A DNA stretch of 64,000 nucleotides. Source: Skeletonema tropicum. Its lineage: Eukaryota; Bacillariophyta; Thalassiosirophyceae; Thalassiosirales; Thalassiosiraceae. The position numbers and the translations under genes are program-made. Below the pieces are notes generated by a model. It was not told the DNA's origin. It did no database searches and was given only the letters and a program-made list of their open reading frames with translations. Shown here in pieces: positions 1 through 10,300 of the stretch (its first letter is position 1; each line of letters starts with the position of its first letter). The stretch covers positions 62,001 to 126,000 of the forward strand of contig CM074128.1 of NCBI GenBank assembly GCA_037178625.1, in the 5' to 3' direction.

Positions 1-2371
1 TCCTCATGAGCCTCATTCTCTGCATTTAACTCAAGATGCATGTCGTCCGCCGATTCGTTGTACTCCCCAACAAATGAAAAGCATCGCAAGAGCCGCAAAT
101 CATTCTTCACTAGCCTCCATTCTTCATCGTTCTTCCACTCTACCTTTTCAAATATTCCTTTGCATTTTTCAGAATTGACCTTAGTCAAACGAGTGCCATC
201 AACCTCTCCCAAAGCTTGTTCAAAGAAGTCTTTCAAGTTGCCACAGTCGGTAGGCATACTTGTTGTTTGTTCAATCTTAGCAAATATCTTGCACATCTCT
301 TTGCGCACGCTTTTGGAATTCGATGCACACAATGCCAGAATCCATACACACGCCTCTTTCATACTCACTTCATGTGGTGTGTCTACGCCCGGCGTCTGAT
401 CCCGACGATACCATATGATCTTCATGAGCTTGAAAACATTGACTAACCGTCTGGCAGAGCGTGGACCGACACCAGAGAACACACATGCATCTTTAAGAGA
501 TTGGAGCTCTTTCCAAGTGAACTTGAGCTCCTTAGTAGGGATCTCAACCGATGGTTCCTTTGATTCAGATTGTGCTGTGTCAGCCGTCGGTGTCTCCCTG
601 GGTAAATCTACAGTTGTTGTAATTCTCGCTTCACCTGCTAATGTCATGTTTTCAGACAAAATAGGTGGCTCACTTTCTGATTCGTCGCTCGCGGCTGCTG
701 ATGACCCCTCTTGTGTCACACGACCTTCATCGTCAGCAGAGAGTTCATGACTATCCTCCTCCTCCTCCGCATTCATTTGAGCTTGAAGAAATGACTCCAT
801 GAATTCGGCACTTATTGGTGGCACGCGATATGGTAGCTGAACTATCTTCTCGACATAGTCCAAGCCGGATGGGGGCCGTTCTGGATGGAGGATATCTTCA
901 TATTCCTTCTCCAGACAAAGCGTGACATATCGCGCATCAATTGCCAGGACAACCACAAACAGCTTCGTTTTCACAAGAAGCTGCACGGCCTCAAGAGTCT
1001 CTACCACTTTCTTTGGCGGGCAACGGTCAAGGTCATCAATGAATAGCACAATGCGAGGATCACCCCGCGGAAAGATCTTCTTAGCATCATCTTTCTCATT
1101 ATCATCTCTTCTCAACATTGCATCTGATATGCGTTGGAGATCTTTTTGTGCCTGATGCACTACCCCTAGATGTTCCTCGTAGTTGTTCGAACCGACTCTG
1201 TCTGCGACTACATTGCTCAGTGAATCACTACGCTATTCGTCGCATTAATCAAGGCTTCTGTAATGTTTCCACCTCTTGGCTTCCATTCGCTGCTTTCTCT
1301 TCTTAATCTTCCATCCTTCACAGCCTTTTTTAGATACTCGATCTCACCACTTGTAGTGAATTGGTTCATCAGTTCAATCAAACTCACTCCTTCCATTAGA
1401 AGCTCTGGTCCAATTGATGCCTCCAAATCCAATTGGTCGTTGAGTTCCGTCAAGATACGGTTCATCAAGCTTGACCAAAGACAGCCCTTTGCAAATGTCC
1501 ATACATCAAATTTTATCAAGTAGATATGGCCGACATAGGGAGAATTAAGTTTGATAGCCTCAGTTGCCAGATCATACTTTTGTATCTCCTTCAAGTGCTC
1601 TTCTAGAAGGTTGAAAGTGAAGCTTTTGCCCGATCCCCAACCTCCCAAGATTCCAACAACAAAAGGAGTTTGTAAGTCCTTAAAGGCGATTATATCTGCA
1701 ATTGCGTGGGCTTCTTCCTTCACGCCAAGTAGATCTTTGCCTTTGGCGTGATCGCCAAGGAGACCTTGGCTCCTCGTCAAGTTGTGGACGACCGTTATGA
1801 CCCTGTCATATATTTCCTTGATTTGAGGATTGTCGATTGGCAGGTCTCCATCTCCATCTTGTTCCTTCATTGCATTCGGATGTTCTTTGATAAGCAGCTG
1901 TAACACTTCCTTTGGCGCATCATTTAGGACGGCAATATGCAGCGGCAGGTTTCCCCATCTATCTTTCTCCTTCACTGCATCAGGATATTCTTTGATAAGA
2001 AACTGTATCGCTTCGTCCGACGCACCTTTTTCGGCGGCAATATGCAACGGCAGGGATTCATATCCATCTTTCTCCTTCACTGCATCAGGATTTTCTTTGA
2101 TGAGCAGCTGCACCACTTCTATCGACGCTCGGACGGCATAATGCAGCGGCAGGTCTCCATAATTATTTTTCTCCTTCACTGCATCAGGATATACTTTTAT
2201 AAATAGCTGTAACACTTCCTTTGACGCACCATATCGGACGGCATAATGCAGCGGCAGGTCTCCATTTTCATTTTTCTCCTTCACTGCATCAGGATATTTG
2301 TCGATCAGAGCTTGAACTTCCTCAACGTTTGGATTGTAGGAGAGGAGAATGTGCAATTCATTGTAAGGCAT
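1..2371 (-). pseudogene. Ankyrin-KAP NTPase, copy 1: internally deleted, frameshifted, cut by window edge
   Basis: Read from the ATG at 2369-2371, the first 384 codons give four ankyrin modules with LPLH cores, the linker that ends in an IKEIYDRV-like segment, and a KAP P-loop domain with Walker A GGWGSGKS. After the NATNS segment (near 1217-1235) the frame ends. The homologous reading frame resumes at once in another phase with GDSLSNVVADRVGSNNYEE and continues through Walker B (IVLFIDDLDRCPPKK) and the C-terminal helical domain off the left edge. Compared with the intact paralogue at 7332-10352, about 208 codons are missing. They include both predicted membrane segments and the coiled coil. 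An intron is unlikely because coding homology abuts directly on both sides. KAP NTPases (Kidins220/ARMS, PifA) are membrane-associated P-loop ATPases. The substrate here is unknown. Confidence 0.8.
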
Positions 2372-2466
2372 GATTCAGTTGGAGGCCCCTGTAGCGTGGC
2401 AATAATGTAGCGTTGGTTCGGAGGAAGGAGAGTGGGTTTGTTGATGTTATTTGTGTGATTCGCAGG
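2372..2466 (-). promoter_or_regulatory. Conserved 5' block of ankyrin-KAP genes (copy 1)
   Basis: The block directly abuts the ATG. On the coding strand it contains ATTATTGCCACGCTACAGG followed by GGCC, CCAACTGAATC and the start codon. The same block precedes all five family members here. It ends in a plausible 3' splice site (CTACAG|GG), so a 5'-UTR intron is possible but unproven. Confidence 0.6.
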
Positions 2467-2739
2467 AGTGAGGGGGGGGGGTGAATAAGTACAACGATGA
2501 TTCGTTCGGAGAAGGGAGGTTTGGGTTTGCTGATATTAAATAAGCATTGACGCAGTGATAGAGTGCAGGATAAATAATGGCAGCTAGCAGCGGGGCGGGA
2601 GGGCAGCCAATGCCATGATTGTATCGTAGTATGTTCAAGAAGTAGTAGTGAAAGTTGAAGGAAGTTCTATGTTGTTCGAAGCATTATTCCCCCGCCCCGT
2701 AAAATCCCGACATAAAGCAAACCTCAAATTTACCCTCTT

Positions 2740-3270
2740 TCTTTTCTACTAAAAATGAAAAAAAATGTTCTGCGTGGGAAAGTGGATCTGGGGCCGATCC
2801 TTACGGTGAACGAGGACGAGAACGGAGAGCGCGCTCGTCTGCGTTCTCATTCCGGTCCAAAAAAACGGGCCTTACGGTTGAACGCGCACGAGGTTCGCTC
2901 CACGTTGGCCAACGCAGAGCAATTTGAGCGGGAAGCACGAGAAACAGAGCGCATAGTGCGCGAACTAAGGGGTTAATTATGGTTATTATTTTTTAGTGAG
3001 AGCATATGTACGTAGGAATTGTCCGAATTTGTTTTTCGGGGGCAAATCACAGAGGGTGCGCACATTTGCTCTGCGTTTCAGAACGTGGAGGAATTTGCTC
3101 CTCGTTCTATTTTTTCAAAGCAGAACGTGGAGCAAGTTCCAGCTGGAAGCAAAAAACACACTTCGTGCGCGTTCTCGTGCTCCGTAAGGCCACTTTTTTT
3201 ACAAAACGAGAACGAGGCGCGCTCCCCGTTCTCGTCCGCGTCAACCGTAAGGGACACGCTAATGAAAAAT
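2740..3270. repeat. Imperfect foldback repeat, possible MITE
   Basis: A segment near 2798-2880 (CCTTACGGT, then GACGAGAACGG and GAGCGCGC, then a poly-A run and GGCCTTACGG) reappears in reverse complement near 3180-3257. Short GAACGTGGAGC-like words recur between them. The outer flanks share an AATGAAAAA...TGTTCT word on both sides (near 2754-2770 and 3262-3275), which could be a target duplication. The 73-codon open frame at 2755-2976 lies inside the left arm and is not regarded as a gene. Confidence 0.45.
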
Positions 3271-3509
3271 GTTCTACAAACTCGAAACTGACCACCGCAT
3301 TAACCCCCCCACACCTGGGCTAGCAAAAATTTTTATTCCCCGGGGGATTAGTTCGACATTACGTCACAAAAGTGCCGAGAAGAAGTTGAGAACTGGACGG
3401 AAGCTGGATGGAAGAAGCTTTACCGATAGGTTTCCGCTTTCTGATTGATTTGGATTTTGAATTTGTTGATGTTGATCTTCTTGACACAAATCTGCATCTG
3501 TACTTGCGA

Positions 3510-3841
3510 CTCACAACTAGAGGTCCATCCCGAACCGTCCCGTCACCCTATCCGGTTTCCGGAGCGGGACGGGGTCCGACGGGACGGATAATCCGGATAA
3601 TCCGGTTTTGGTTAGTTGTGTATAATTATGGGTATTTTGACGAAATAATGGGGAGAACAGTCTTACTAAACACCCGAATGGAGTTCGCTACTTTGAGAAT
3701 TCGTCTTGGGCGCGAATTCGGGCAAAAAACCAAATCCCGGATCACCCGGATCGGGGTTTGATGGGACAGATCGGATTATCCGGTCGAAAAAATCCCGTCC
3801 CGTCCCGGCCGTCCCGGTTCGGATGGACCTCTACTCACAAC
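3510..3841. mobile_element. Non-autonomous hAT-like MITE with 8-bp target duplication
   Basis: The element runs from 3518 to 3833 (316 bp). Its ends are inverted repeats beginning TAGAGGTCCATCC, followed by GAACCG (one base gap between the arms) and then GC-rich CCCGTCCC/GGGACGGG tracts. It is flanked by identical 8-bp direct repeats CTCACAAC at 3510-3517 and 3834-3841. An 8-bp duplication with a TAGAGGTC-type terminus is typical of the hAT superfamily. No transposase frame is present, so it must have been moved in trans. Confidence 0.8.
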
Positions 3842-4058
3842 ACTTACTCTTTAGTCCAATTCTTCGTAAAGTTCTACAGCATACTTAGTACAGGCACTGG
3901 ATGCATATCACTCATTGATGCGATGTGTACAATGTTCAGAAACGTGATACTGCGGAAGAAAGAAATGTCAAGTGCAATACTGGAAAGCTTGGCACAATGA
4001 TCCCTCTCTAGAGAGAAAATGATGATTCATAGCTGTTATCAGTATCATTCTTAAAATA

Positions 4059-4680
4059 TTAGCCCCGAAAACGTCTCTCACTCTCTTGCGTCTCCAGCGA
4101 ACATGCTATCGACGACGATGACGACTGTGTCGACACTGACGATCTAGGGGTATATTGTTGCAGTCGCATCTGCTGCAATCTCGATTCTAAAATTTCCTTC
4201 GATCCATCCACTTCCAAATCATTCTCACTTAGCTCTATACGTAATTCGTTCACACACAATGATCTTCGGTGGAAGACCAAGTCTTCATCACTATCGTTTA
4301 AACTCCCACTGTGGCTACTTCCGCCTCCACCTCCACCTCCTCCTCCACTTCCCACCATACTAGCCCTACGTTCCGGAATCTCGGCAGCAGCTACAAACAA
4401 CTCTTGCAATAAACTGTTCGACTCCTTCAACTTGGCCGATAACTCAGAATTGATAATATCTCGTGATCGACTTATCGCATACGCAAAGGCATATTCTTTC
4501 AACAGTGCACAATTCTTGGCATCCGCAAATAATAGCATATCCGCCACATTGTGCTTCCGCATTACCCTGTACGCCACAAGGTACGTCTCCACCAAGATTT
4601 TCAATTCAATCATCCCATATCGATCGGCAGCTTCAATAATCTGTAGACCAAGTTTCAATATAGGTTCCTTTTCAGGACTG
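4059..4680 (-). pseudogene. BTB-type protein C-terminal fragment with SAP motif
   Basis: The frame reads PEKEPILKLGLQIIEAADRYG, then IELKILVETYLV, NVADMLLFADAKNCALLKEYA, the helical tail that follows the core of BTB proteins. A glycine and serine run comes next, then a SAP-like DNA-binding motif (SLCVNELRIELSENDLEVDG followed by KEILESRLQQM) and a Ser-rich tail ending at 4059. No ATG opens the frame and the N-terminal BTB core is absent. The 5' end is joined near 4680 to an ankyrin-KAP N-terminal fragment in a different phase. BTB proteins often act as ubiquitin-ligase adaptors and SAP motifs bind DNA, but this locus is probably a remnant. Confidence 0.6.
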
Positions 4681-5269
4681 GAAGCCTTTCATAAATTTCC
4701 TTGATTTGAGGATTGTCGATTGGCAGGTCTCCATCTCCATCTTGTTCCTTCATTGCATTCGGATGTTCTTTGATAAGCAGCTGTAACACTTCCTTTGGCG
4801 CATCATTTAGGACGGCGAGATGCAGCGGCAGGTTTCCCCATCTATTTTTCTCCTTCAATGCATCAGGATATTCTTTGATGAGCAACTGTATCACTTCCAC
4901 CGACGCCCATTTATAATAGAGGGCACGATGCAGTGGCAGGTCTCCATAATTATTTTTCTCCTTCACTGCATCAGGATATTCTATAACAAGCAGCTGCACC
5001 ACTTCCTTTTTCGCATCATTTCCGACGGCAACATGTAGCGGCAGGTTTCCCTCGTAATCTTTCTCCTTCAGTGCATGAGGATATTCTTTGATAAGCAGCT
5101 GCACCACTTCCAACGACACATCATTATAGACGGCAATATGCAGCGGCAGGTATGCATATTGATCTTTCTCCTTCACTGCATCAGGATATCTGCCGATCAG
5201 AGCTTGAACTTCCTCAACGTCAACGTGAGGATTGTTATTGAGGAGCCTGTGCAATTGATTGCGAGACAT
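4681..5269 (-). pseudogene. Ankyrin-KAP NTPase, copy 2: ankyrin-only stub
   Basis: The ATG at 5267-5269 opens a frame with four LPLH ankyrin modules and the linker DNPQIKEIYER. Homology then stops and the frame terminates within 10 codons (LPVLKRNLY). The whole KAP domain is missing. The last two ankyrin modules are almost identical in DNA to those of copy 1 (near 1820-1975), while the first modules differ, so the stub is a mosaic. It sits head-to-head with the membrane/TSP3 gene at 5655-6632, the same arrangement as copy 3. If transcribed it could make a short ankyrin protein of about 204 residues. Confidence 0.75.
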
Positions 5270-5385
5270 GATTCAGTTGGAGGCCCCTGTAGCGTGGCAA
5301 TAATGTTAGCGTCGATTTTGATAGTTCGGAGACAGAGAAGGGAGAGTTTGATTTGTTGTTTATTTGTGTGATTCTGCACGATTGC
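5270..5385 (-). promoter_or_regulatory. Conserved 5' block of ankyrin-KAP genes (copy 2)
   Basis: This is the same block as at copies 1, 3, 4 and 5, with the ATTATTGCCACGCTACAGG core and a CGACGCTAAC word 5' of it. It is nearly identical to 10353-10465 because of the segmental duplication. Confidence 0.6.
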
Positions 5386-5503
5386 CGCTTTTGGTTTTCA
5401 TGAACAGAATGGGTATTACTCTGCTGCTTTATCATCCCCGCCCTTCCTTCGTCCTGAGGAGAGTTGTTTTGACACACATGCAAGAGAGAAGTAGCCAATC
5501 AAG

Positions 5504-5537
5504 AGAAAGCGTTGGAGTCCTAACGCACGAACGGCTC
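5504..5537 (+). promoter_or_regulatory. Bipartite upstream motif of the membrane/TSP3 family
   Basis: GAAAGCGTTG (5504-5513), then a 16-base spacer and AACGGCTC (5530-5537), ending about 118 bp before the ATG at 5655. The same pair at nearly the same distance precedes three other family members. Confidence 0.55.
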
Positions 5538-5654
5538 GCTCTTTTTCGCCACAAAATTGGCCAGAGGAAGTCTTCTCATTGCCTTTATTGTCGAGTTTCT
5601 CTTCGTATTTCCCATCATTCTATTCATTCATCACAATTAATAATTGATCAGGAT

Positions 5655-6632
5655 ATGGAGAAGATGTTGAAACCAAAAGCACTCGAGGAGGACGAAGGTA
5701 TTCCAGCCGGATTCCAGGTCGTCTGCTGTCCAATACAGTTGAATCGCTCGTCTTCCGGAGCAGCCAAATTACTTCAATTGCCTTCATCAGCGGTTGAGGA
5801 CACTCATCATACTCCAGTCCAACTCGACAATAATCCAAGTCTTGGGAGTACATCATCTTCCAAGCGATCATCTTCCAAGCGAAGTACAAGTCCAAATCGT
5901 GAGCTGTCTCGCCCAACTAATGTGAACGATGAAGATCAAGAACAAGATGAAGAACAACCCACTACTACGTCTGCGATGTGCTGCGTAAGTGATGCCACTG
6001 GCACTATCTCCGGCATACTCAAGCCGTCTCGATCTCGTTCATTTGTCAACTCACAAAGTAGTAGCAATGCCAATCTAGAAAAACCAGATATTGACATGCA
6101 GCGCAGTGCACCACAGACAGGCGGAGATGATGACATCATCATTGAGCTGTCTCCATCTCTATCGACTCCATTTGCAGATGTGCAGAATAACATCATTAAT
6201 GAAGAAGACTTTGTTATTGCGTCATCTACTCCTAGTAGACAAGAGCAAGAAGAGCAACAACGTCAACAGATCAGGCAACGTAGGCGAAGGAAGAAGTGTG
6301 TAACTGTTGCACTTATGTGGTGTGCCTTTCTATTTCTTTCTGCAGGATTGGTCGTAATATTCATGTCTACAGACACATTTGTCAAAAAAAGTATGCAAAG
6401 GTACAGTCTAACAGGTGACTCTGATGGAGATGGTTTGGGCGATGAACTTGAGCTACGATTGGGTTTAGACCCGATGAATCGAGATACTGATGGGAACGGG
6501 ATCAGTGATGGAGAAGAAGTGCAACTTGTCGTTAGTGAAAGTCTGAGTAAGACTACAAAGACGACAGATGCAAAGACTACGAAAACTAAGGCGCCGAGGG
6601 AGCCGAAGACGCCAAAGACTACAAATCGGTAG
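5655..6632 (+). CDS. Single-pass membrane protein with TSP3-like calcium motif (325 aa)
   Basis: The start at 5655 (MEKMLKPKALEEDEG) is chosen over an in-frame upstream ATG at 5364 because the close duplicate at 10749 starts there. The N-terminal half is low-complexity, Ser/Thr-rich and acidic, with the family motif CCPIQLN near residue 24. A basic stop-transfer-like RRRRKK precedes one hydrophobic segment (about residues 215-237). A 34-residue calcium-loop motif follows: DSDGDGLGDELELRL, then LDPMNRDTDGNGISDGEE. This resembles thrombospondin type 3 and EF-hand-like loops that bind calcium through Asp side chains. A Lys/Thr-rich tail ends the protein. The predicted topology is N-inside with the calcium motif outside or lumenal. 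The function is unknown. The gene is head-to-head with the ankyrin stub at 4681-5269. Confidence 0.75.
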   Translation: MEKMLKPKALEEDEGIPAGFQVVCCPIQLNRSSSGAAKLLQLPSSAVEDTHHTPVQLDNNPSLGSTSSSKRSSSKRSTSPNRELSRPTNVNDEDQEQDEEQPTTTSAMCCVSDATGTISGILKPSRSRSFVNSQSSSNANLEKPDIDMQRSAPQTGGDDDIIIELSPSLSTPFADVQNNIINEEDFVIASSTPSRQEQEEQQRQQIRQRRRRKKCVTVALMWCAFLFLSAGLVVIFMSTDTFVKKSMQRYSLTGDSDGDGLGDELELRLGLDPMNRDTDGNGISDGEEVQLVVSESLSKTTKTTDAKTTKTKAPREPKTPKTTNR

Positions 6633-6691
6633 GCTATGAAGCAGAAGACGATGCTCAGGAGTGTAAAGAAGACTATAATATTCCAAAGACT

Positions 6692-7331
6692 ACCGCCATC
6701 TAAAAGGAAACAGAAGGACAACAATCAGGCCGACGAACAACTAAAGTATATCCGAGAACCTGCGAGTATTGTTGAAGATGCTATACTCATGGGAACACCG
6801 AATCACATCAGTATCAAGTCATGGGAGGCAAGTCGACGAGTAGTTGCAGGAAGGCTCGTTAACTGTTACTCACGTAAAGATTTGATTCTCTCCCTCATGT
6901 TCCAAATGAAAAAGTTCCAAGGAATTCTACGTGCTATTTGTGGAACGAGTCCGGTAACAGTGAATGGTGTGGAGAATTACGATGTGACTGACCTGGTCAC
7001 AGGACATACTGATTATTGTTTGGTGTCGGGAGAGATTTTGAATCGAGTGAGGCATGGTCAACCTCAGCGAGCTTCTGTGTCTGGCAATGAAGTTATGGCC
7101 ATGGTGACAACGATCAAGGTTGCCAACAATGACTTTTCACTGGCATCTCTTGCAGATGAAGCAGAGCGAAGTAGTAGCAACAGATGAAACAAAATGTTAC
7201 ATAATACTTTTCTTATACAGATGTTGTTCACACCTCTACAATGATGGAAAGGTTTGAGGATGATTTGAACTTTGTCGCAGAAGGGGATCCAATGTTGAAA
7301 ATGAGTCATCCATACGATTCTTGGGGGGTAT
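6692..7331 (+). pseudogene. DUF726/TMCO4-like hydrolase, 3' fragment
   Basis: Just past the duplication breakpoint, the frame reads EPASIVEDAILMGTPNHIS, WEASRRVVAGRLVNCYSRKD, VNGVENYDVTDLVTGHTDY. This matches the C-terminal part of DUF726 proteins (TMCO4, yeast Mil1), which are membrane-associated alpha/beta-hydrolase-fold proteins. The catalytic N-terminal part is absent. The frame stops at 7187 (SLADEAERSSSNR). A further piece (MMERFEDDLN...KMSHP, 7241-7310) matches the paralogous fragment at 31179-31455, where the two pieces are in one frame, so this copy is also shifted. It ends tail-to-tail against the stop codon of the ankyrin-KAP gene at 7332. Confidence 0.65.
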
Positions 7332-10300
7332 TTATTCGTTGTACTCCCCAACAAATGAAAAGGATCGCAATAGCCGCAAGTCATTCTTCACTAGAATCCA
7401 TTCTTTATCATCCTTCCACTTCACCTCTCCAAATATCCGATTGCATTCTTCATCATAAATCATAGTCAAAGGACTGTCATCCCCCTGCTCCGACCCAATT
7501 TCCCCCAGAGCTTTCTTAATGAAGTCTTTCAAGTTGCTACAGTTGGCAGGCCTACTTGTGGCTTTTTCGATCCTAGCAAAAACCTTGCACATCTCTCGGC
7601 GCACGCTTCTGGAATTTGATGCACACAATGCCAGAATCAATACACACGCCTCTTTCATACTCACTTCATGTGGGGTGTCTTCATCTGGCGTCTGATCCCG
7701 ATGATACCATATAATCTTCATGAGCTTGAAAACATTGACTAACCGCCTGCCAGAGCGTGGGCCGACACCAGATAACACACATGCATCTTTAAGTGATTGG
7801 AGTTCTTCCCAAGTGAATTCAAGTTCCTCTGTAGGAATCGCAACCGATGATTCCTTTTGCTTAGGTTTTGTAGGATTCTTCCTATCTGGTTGCCTTGGAG
7901 CTGAAGATTGAGTATCATCAATTGGCCCAGCTCTTTTTGGTTTGTCGCTAACCTTCTTCTCGGCATTCGTTTCCACAATTCTAGCAGAGGGTTTTGGAGT
8001 TTCCTTTTTCTTCTTCGCATTCATCTGCGCTTGAAGATACGACTCCATGTACTCGGCACTGATTGGTGACACGCGATATGGTAGCTGAATTATCTTCTCA
8101 ATGTAGTCCAAGCCGGATGGACGGTGACCTGAACGAAGTACATTTTGGTATTCATCCTCCAAACAGAGCGTGACATACTGAGCATCAATTGCCAATACAA
8201 CCACAAACAGCTTCGTTTTCACAAGAAGCTGCACGGCCTCAAGAGTCTCTACCACTTTCTTTGGCGGGCAACGGTCAAGGTCATCAATGAATAGCACAAT
8301 GCGAGGATCACCCCGCGGAAAAATCTTCTTAGCATCTTTCTCATTATCATCTCTTCTCAACATTGCATCTGAGATGTGTTGGAGATCTTTTTGTGCCTGA
8401 TGCACTACCCCTAGATGTTCTTCGTAGTTGCTTGACCCGAGTCTATCGCCAACTACCTTGTTCAGCGAATCACCCTTCCTGAGCCAAACACGGTCTTCAA
8501 GAGAATTGATCTCGGCATTCAAGTCCCGTATAGCTTCTTGCTGTTTCTCCTCGTCGCTTACATCACTGCGAAGCTGTGCTTTATTAGCTGCCTCTAACGC
8601 TTTTTGTACTTGCTCTTTATCAAGATGCATCTCGCTCGCAACTTTGGCAATCTCTACCTGTGTAGACTTCATTTTTTCTCTCGCGTCATTGAACTTGACA
8701 AATATTCCAGAAATTCCAGAAAGTAAGGGCCCTAAAGCAATAGCAACTGATTCAAAACTCTTGAGGAAAATAGGGAGTACTACCGCAAGAATTAATGAAG
8801 ACAGAAACACTGTAATCCAAAGCAGCGACAACCTTCCTGCTCTTAAGAGATCCAAGCATCTCTTGAACCGCCCGACTATCCCCTTCCATCGCTCTAAATT
8901 ATCCATTGCAGCTTCCACGGTCTTAGGAACTGGATCATTGGGATTTTCGTCGGCGTATTGCCTGTATGCGTCGATGAGGAGCTGTTTGATTTCTGGTTGA
9001 ATTTTGGTATTTCCCTCCGAAATAACATCCTCCCATGCCAGAAAGCGGTGGAGTTTTTCCTTTTTCATTGCAAGTTCTTTAACTTCTTTCTCGTAGTTGC
9101 TGTTTGTGGCATTAATCAAGGCTTCTGTAATATTTCCACCTCTTAGCTTCCATTCGCGAATCTCTTTCTTTACACTTTCACCCTTCATAGCTTCTTTCAA
9201 ATACTTGATCTCACCACTAGTAGTGAATTGCTTCATCAATTCAATCACACTCACTCCTTCCATTAAAAGCTCTAGTCCAATTTTTTCCTCCAAATCCAAT
9301 TGGTCGTTGAGTTCCGTCAAGATACGGTTCATCAAGCTTGACCACAGGCAACCCTTTGCAAATGTCCACACATCAAACTTTATCAAGTAGATATGGCCGA
9401 CATAGGGAGAATTAAGTTTGATAGCCTCAGTTGCCAGATCATACTTTTGTATCTCCTTCAAGTGCTCCTCAATTAGGTTGAAAGTGAAGCTTTTGCCCGA
9501 TCCCCAACCTCCCAAGATTCCAACAACAAAAGGAGGTTCCAAGTCCTTGAATGCGATTATATCTGCAATTGCTATGGCTTCTTCCTTCACACCAAGTAGA
9601 TCTTTGCCTTGGGCATGATCGCCGAGGAGGCTTTGGCTCCTCATTGAGTTCTGGACGACCATTGCGACCCTCTCATATATTTCCTTGATTTGAGGATTGT
9701 CCATCGGCAGCTTTCCATCTCCATCTTGTTCCTTCACTGCACCAGGACATTCTTTGATAAGCAGCTGTAACACTTCCTTTGGCGCATCATTTAGGACGGC
9801 ATGATGCAGCGGCAGGTTTCCCCATTTATTTTTCTCCTTCAGTGCATCAGGATATTCTTTGATGAGTAGCTGCACCACTTCCACTGACGCCCATCTGACG
9901 GCATAATGCAGCGGCAGGTATCCATCTCCATCTTGTTCCTTCACTGCACCAGGATATTCTTTGATAAGCAGTTTTATCACTTCCAACGACGCACCATTTC
10001 TAATGGCCCAGTGCAGCGGCAGGTATCCATAATCATTTTTCTCCTTCACTGCATTTGGATATTCATTGATGAGCAGCTGCACCACTTCCAACGACGCACC
10101 ATGATAGGCGGCAAAATGCAGCGGCAGGTATCCATCATTATCTTTCTCCTTCACTGCATCAGGATTTTCTTTGATGAGCAGCTGCACCACTTCCAACGAC
10201 ACAGCTTCAATGACGGCAGTATGCAGCGGCAGGTCTCCAAAATCATTTTTCTCCTTCACTGCATTTGGATATTTGTCGATCAGAGCTTGAACTTCCTCAA

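Larger units (their letters stand above)
5270..6691. repeat. Segmental duplication, left copy (partner 10353-11788)
   Basis: The shared divergent intergenic region, the membrane/TSP3 gene and its 3' flank are nearly identical to 10353-11788. Similarity ends abruptly after CCAAAGACT at 6691 and 11788. Beyond that point the left copy runs into DUF726-like sequence and the right copy into unrelated DNA. Similarity also continues on the other side into the ankyrin genes, but much more weakly. Confidence 0.85.

Noticed and set aside
2755..2976. Small basic/acidic ORF (73 codons)
   Set aside because: It lies within one arm of an inverted repeat, has no recognisable family, and its composition follows from the repeat words.
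5364..5654. N-terminal extension of the membrane/TSP3 gene
   Set aside because: The upstream in-frame ATG is not kept in the near-identical duplicate, whose frame starts at 10749. The segment is also part of the divergent promoter region.
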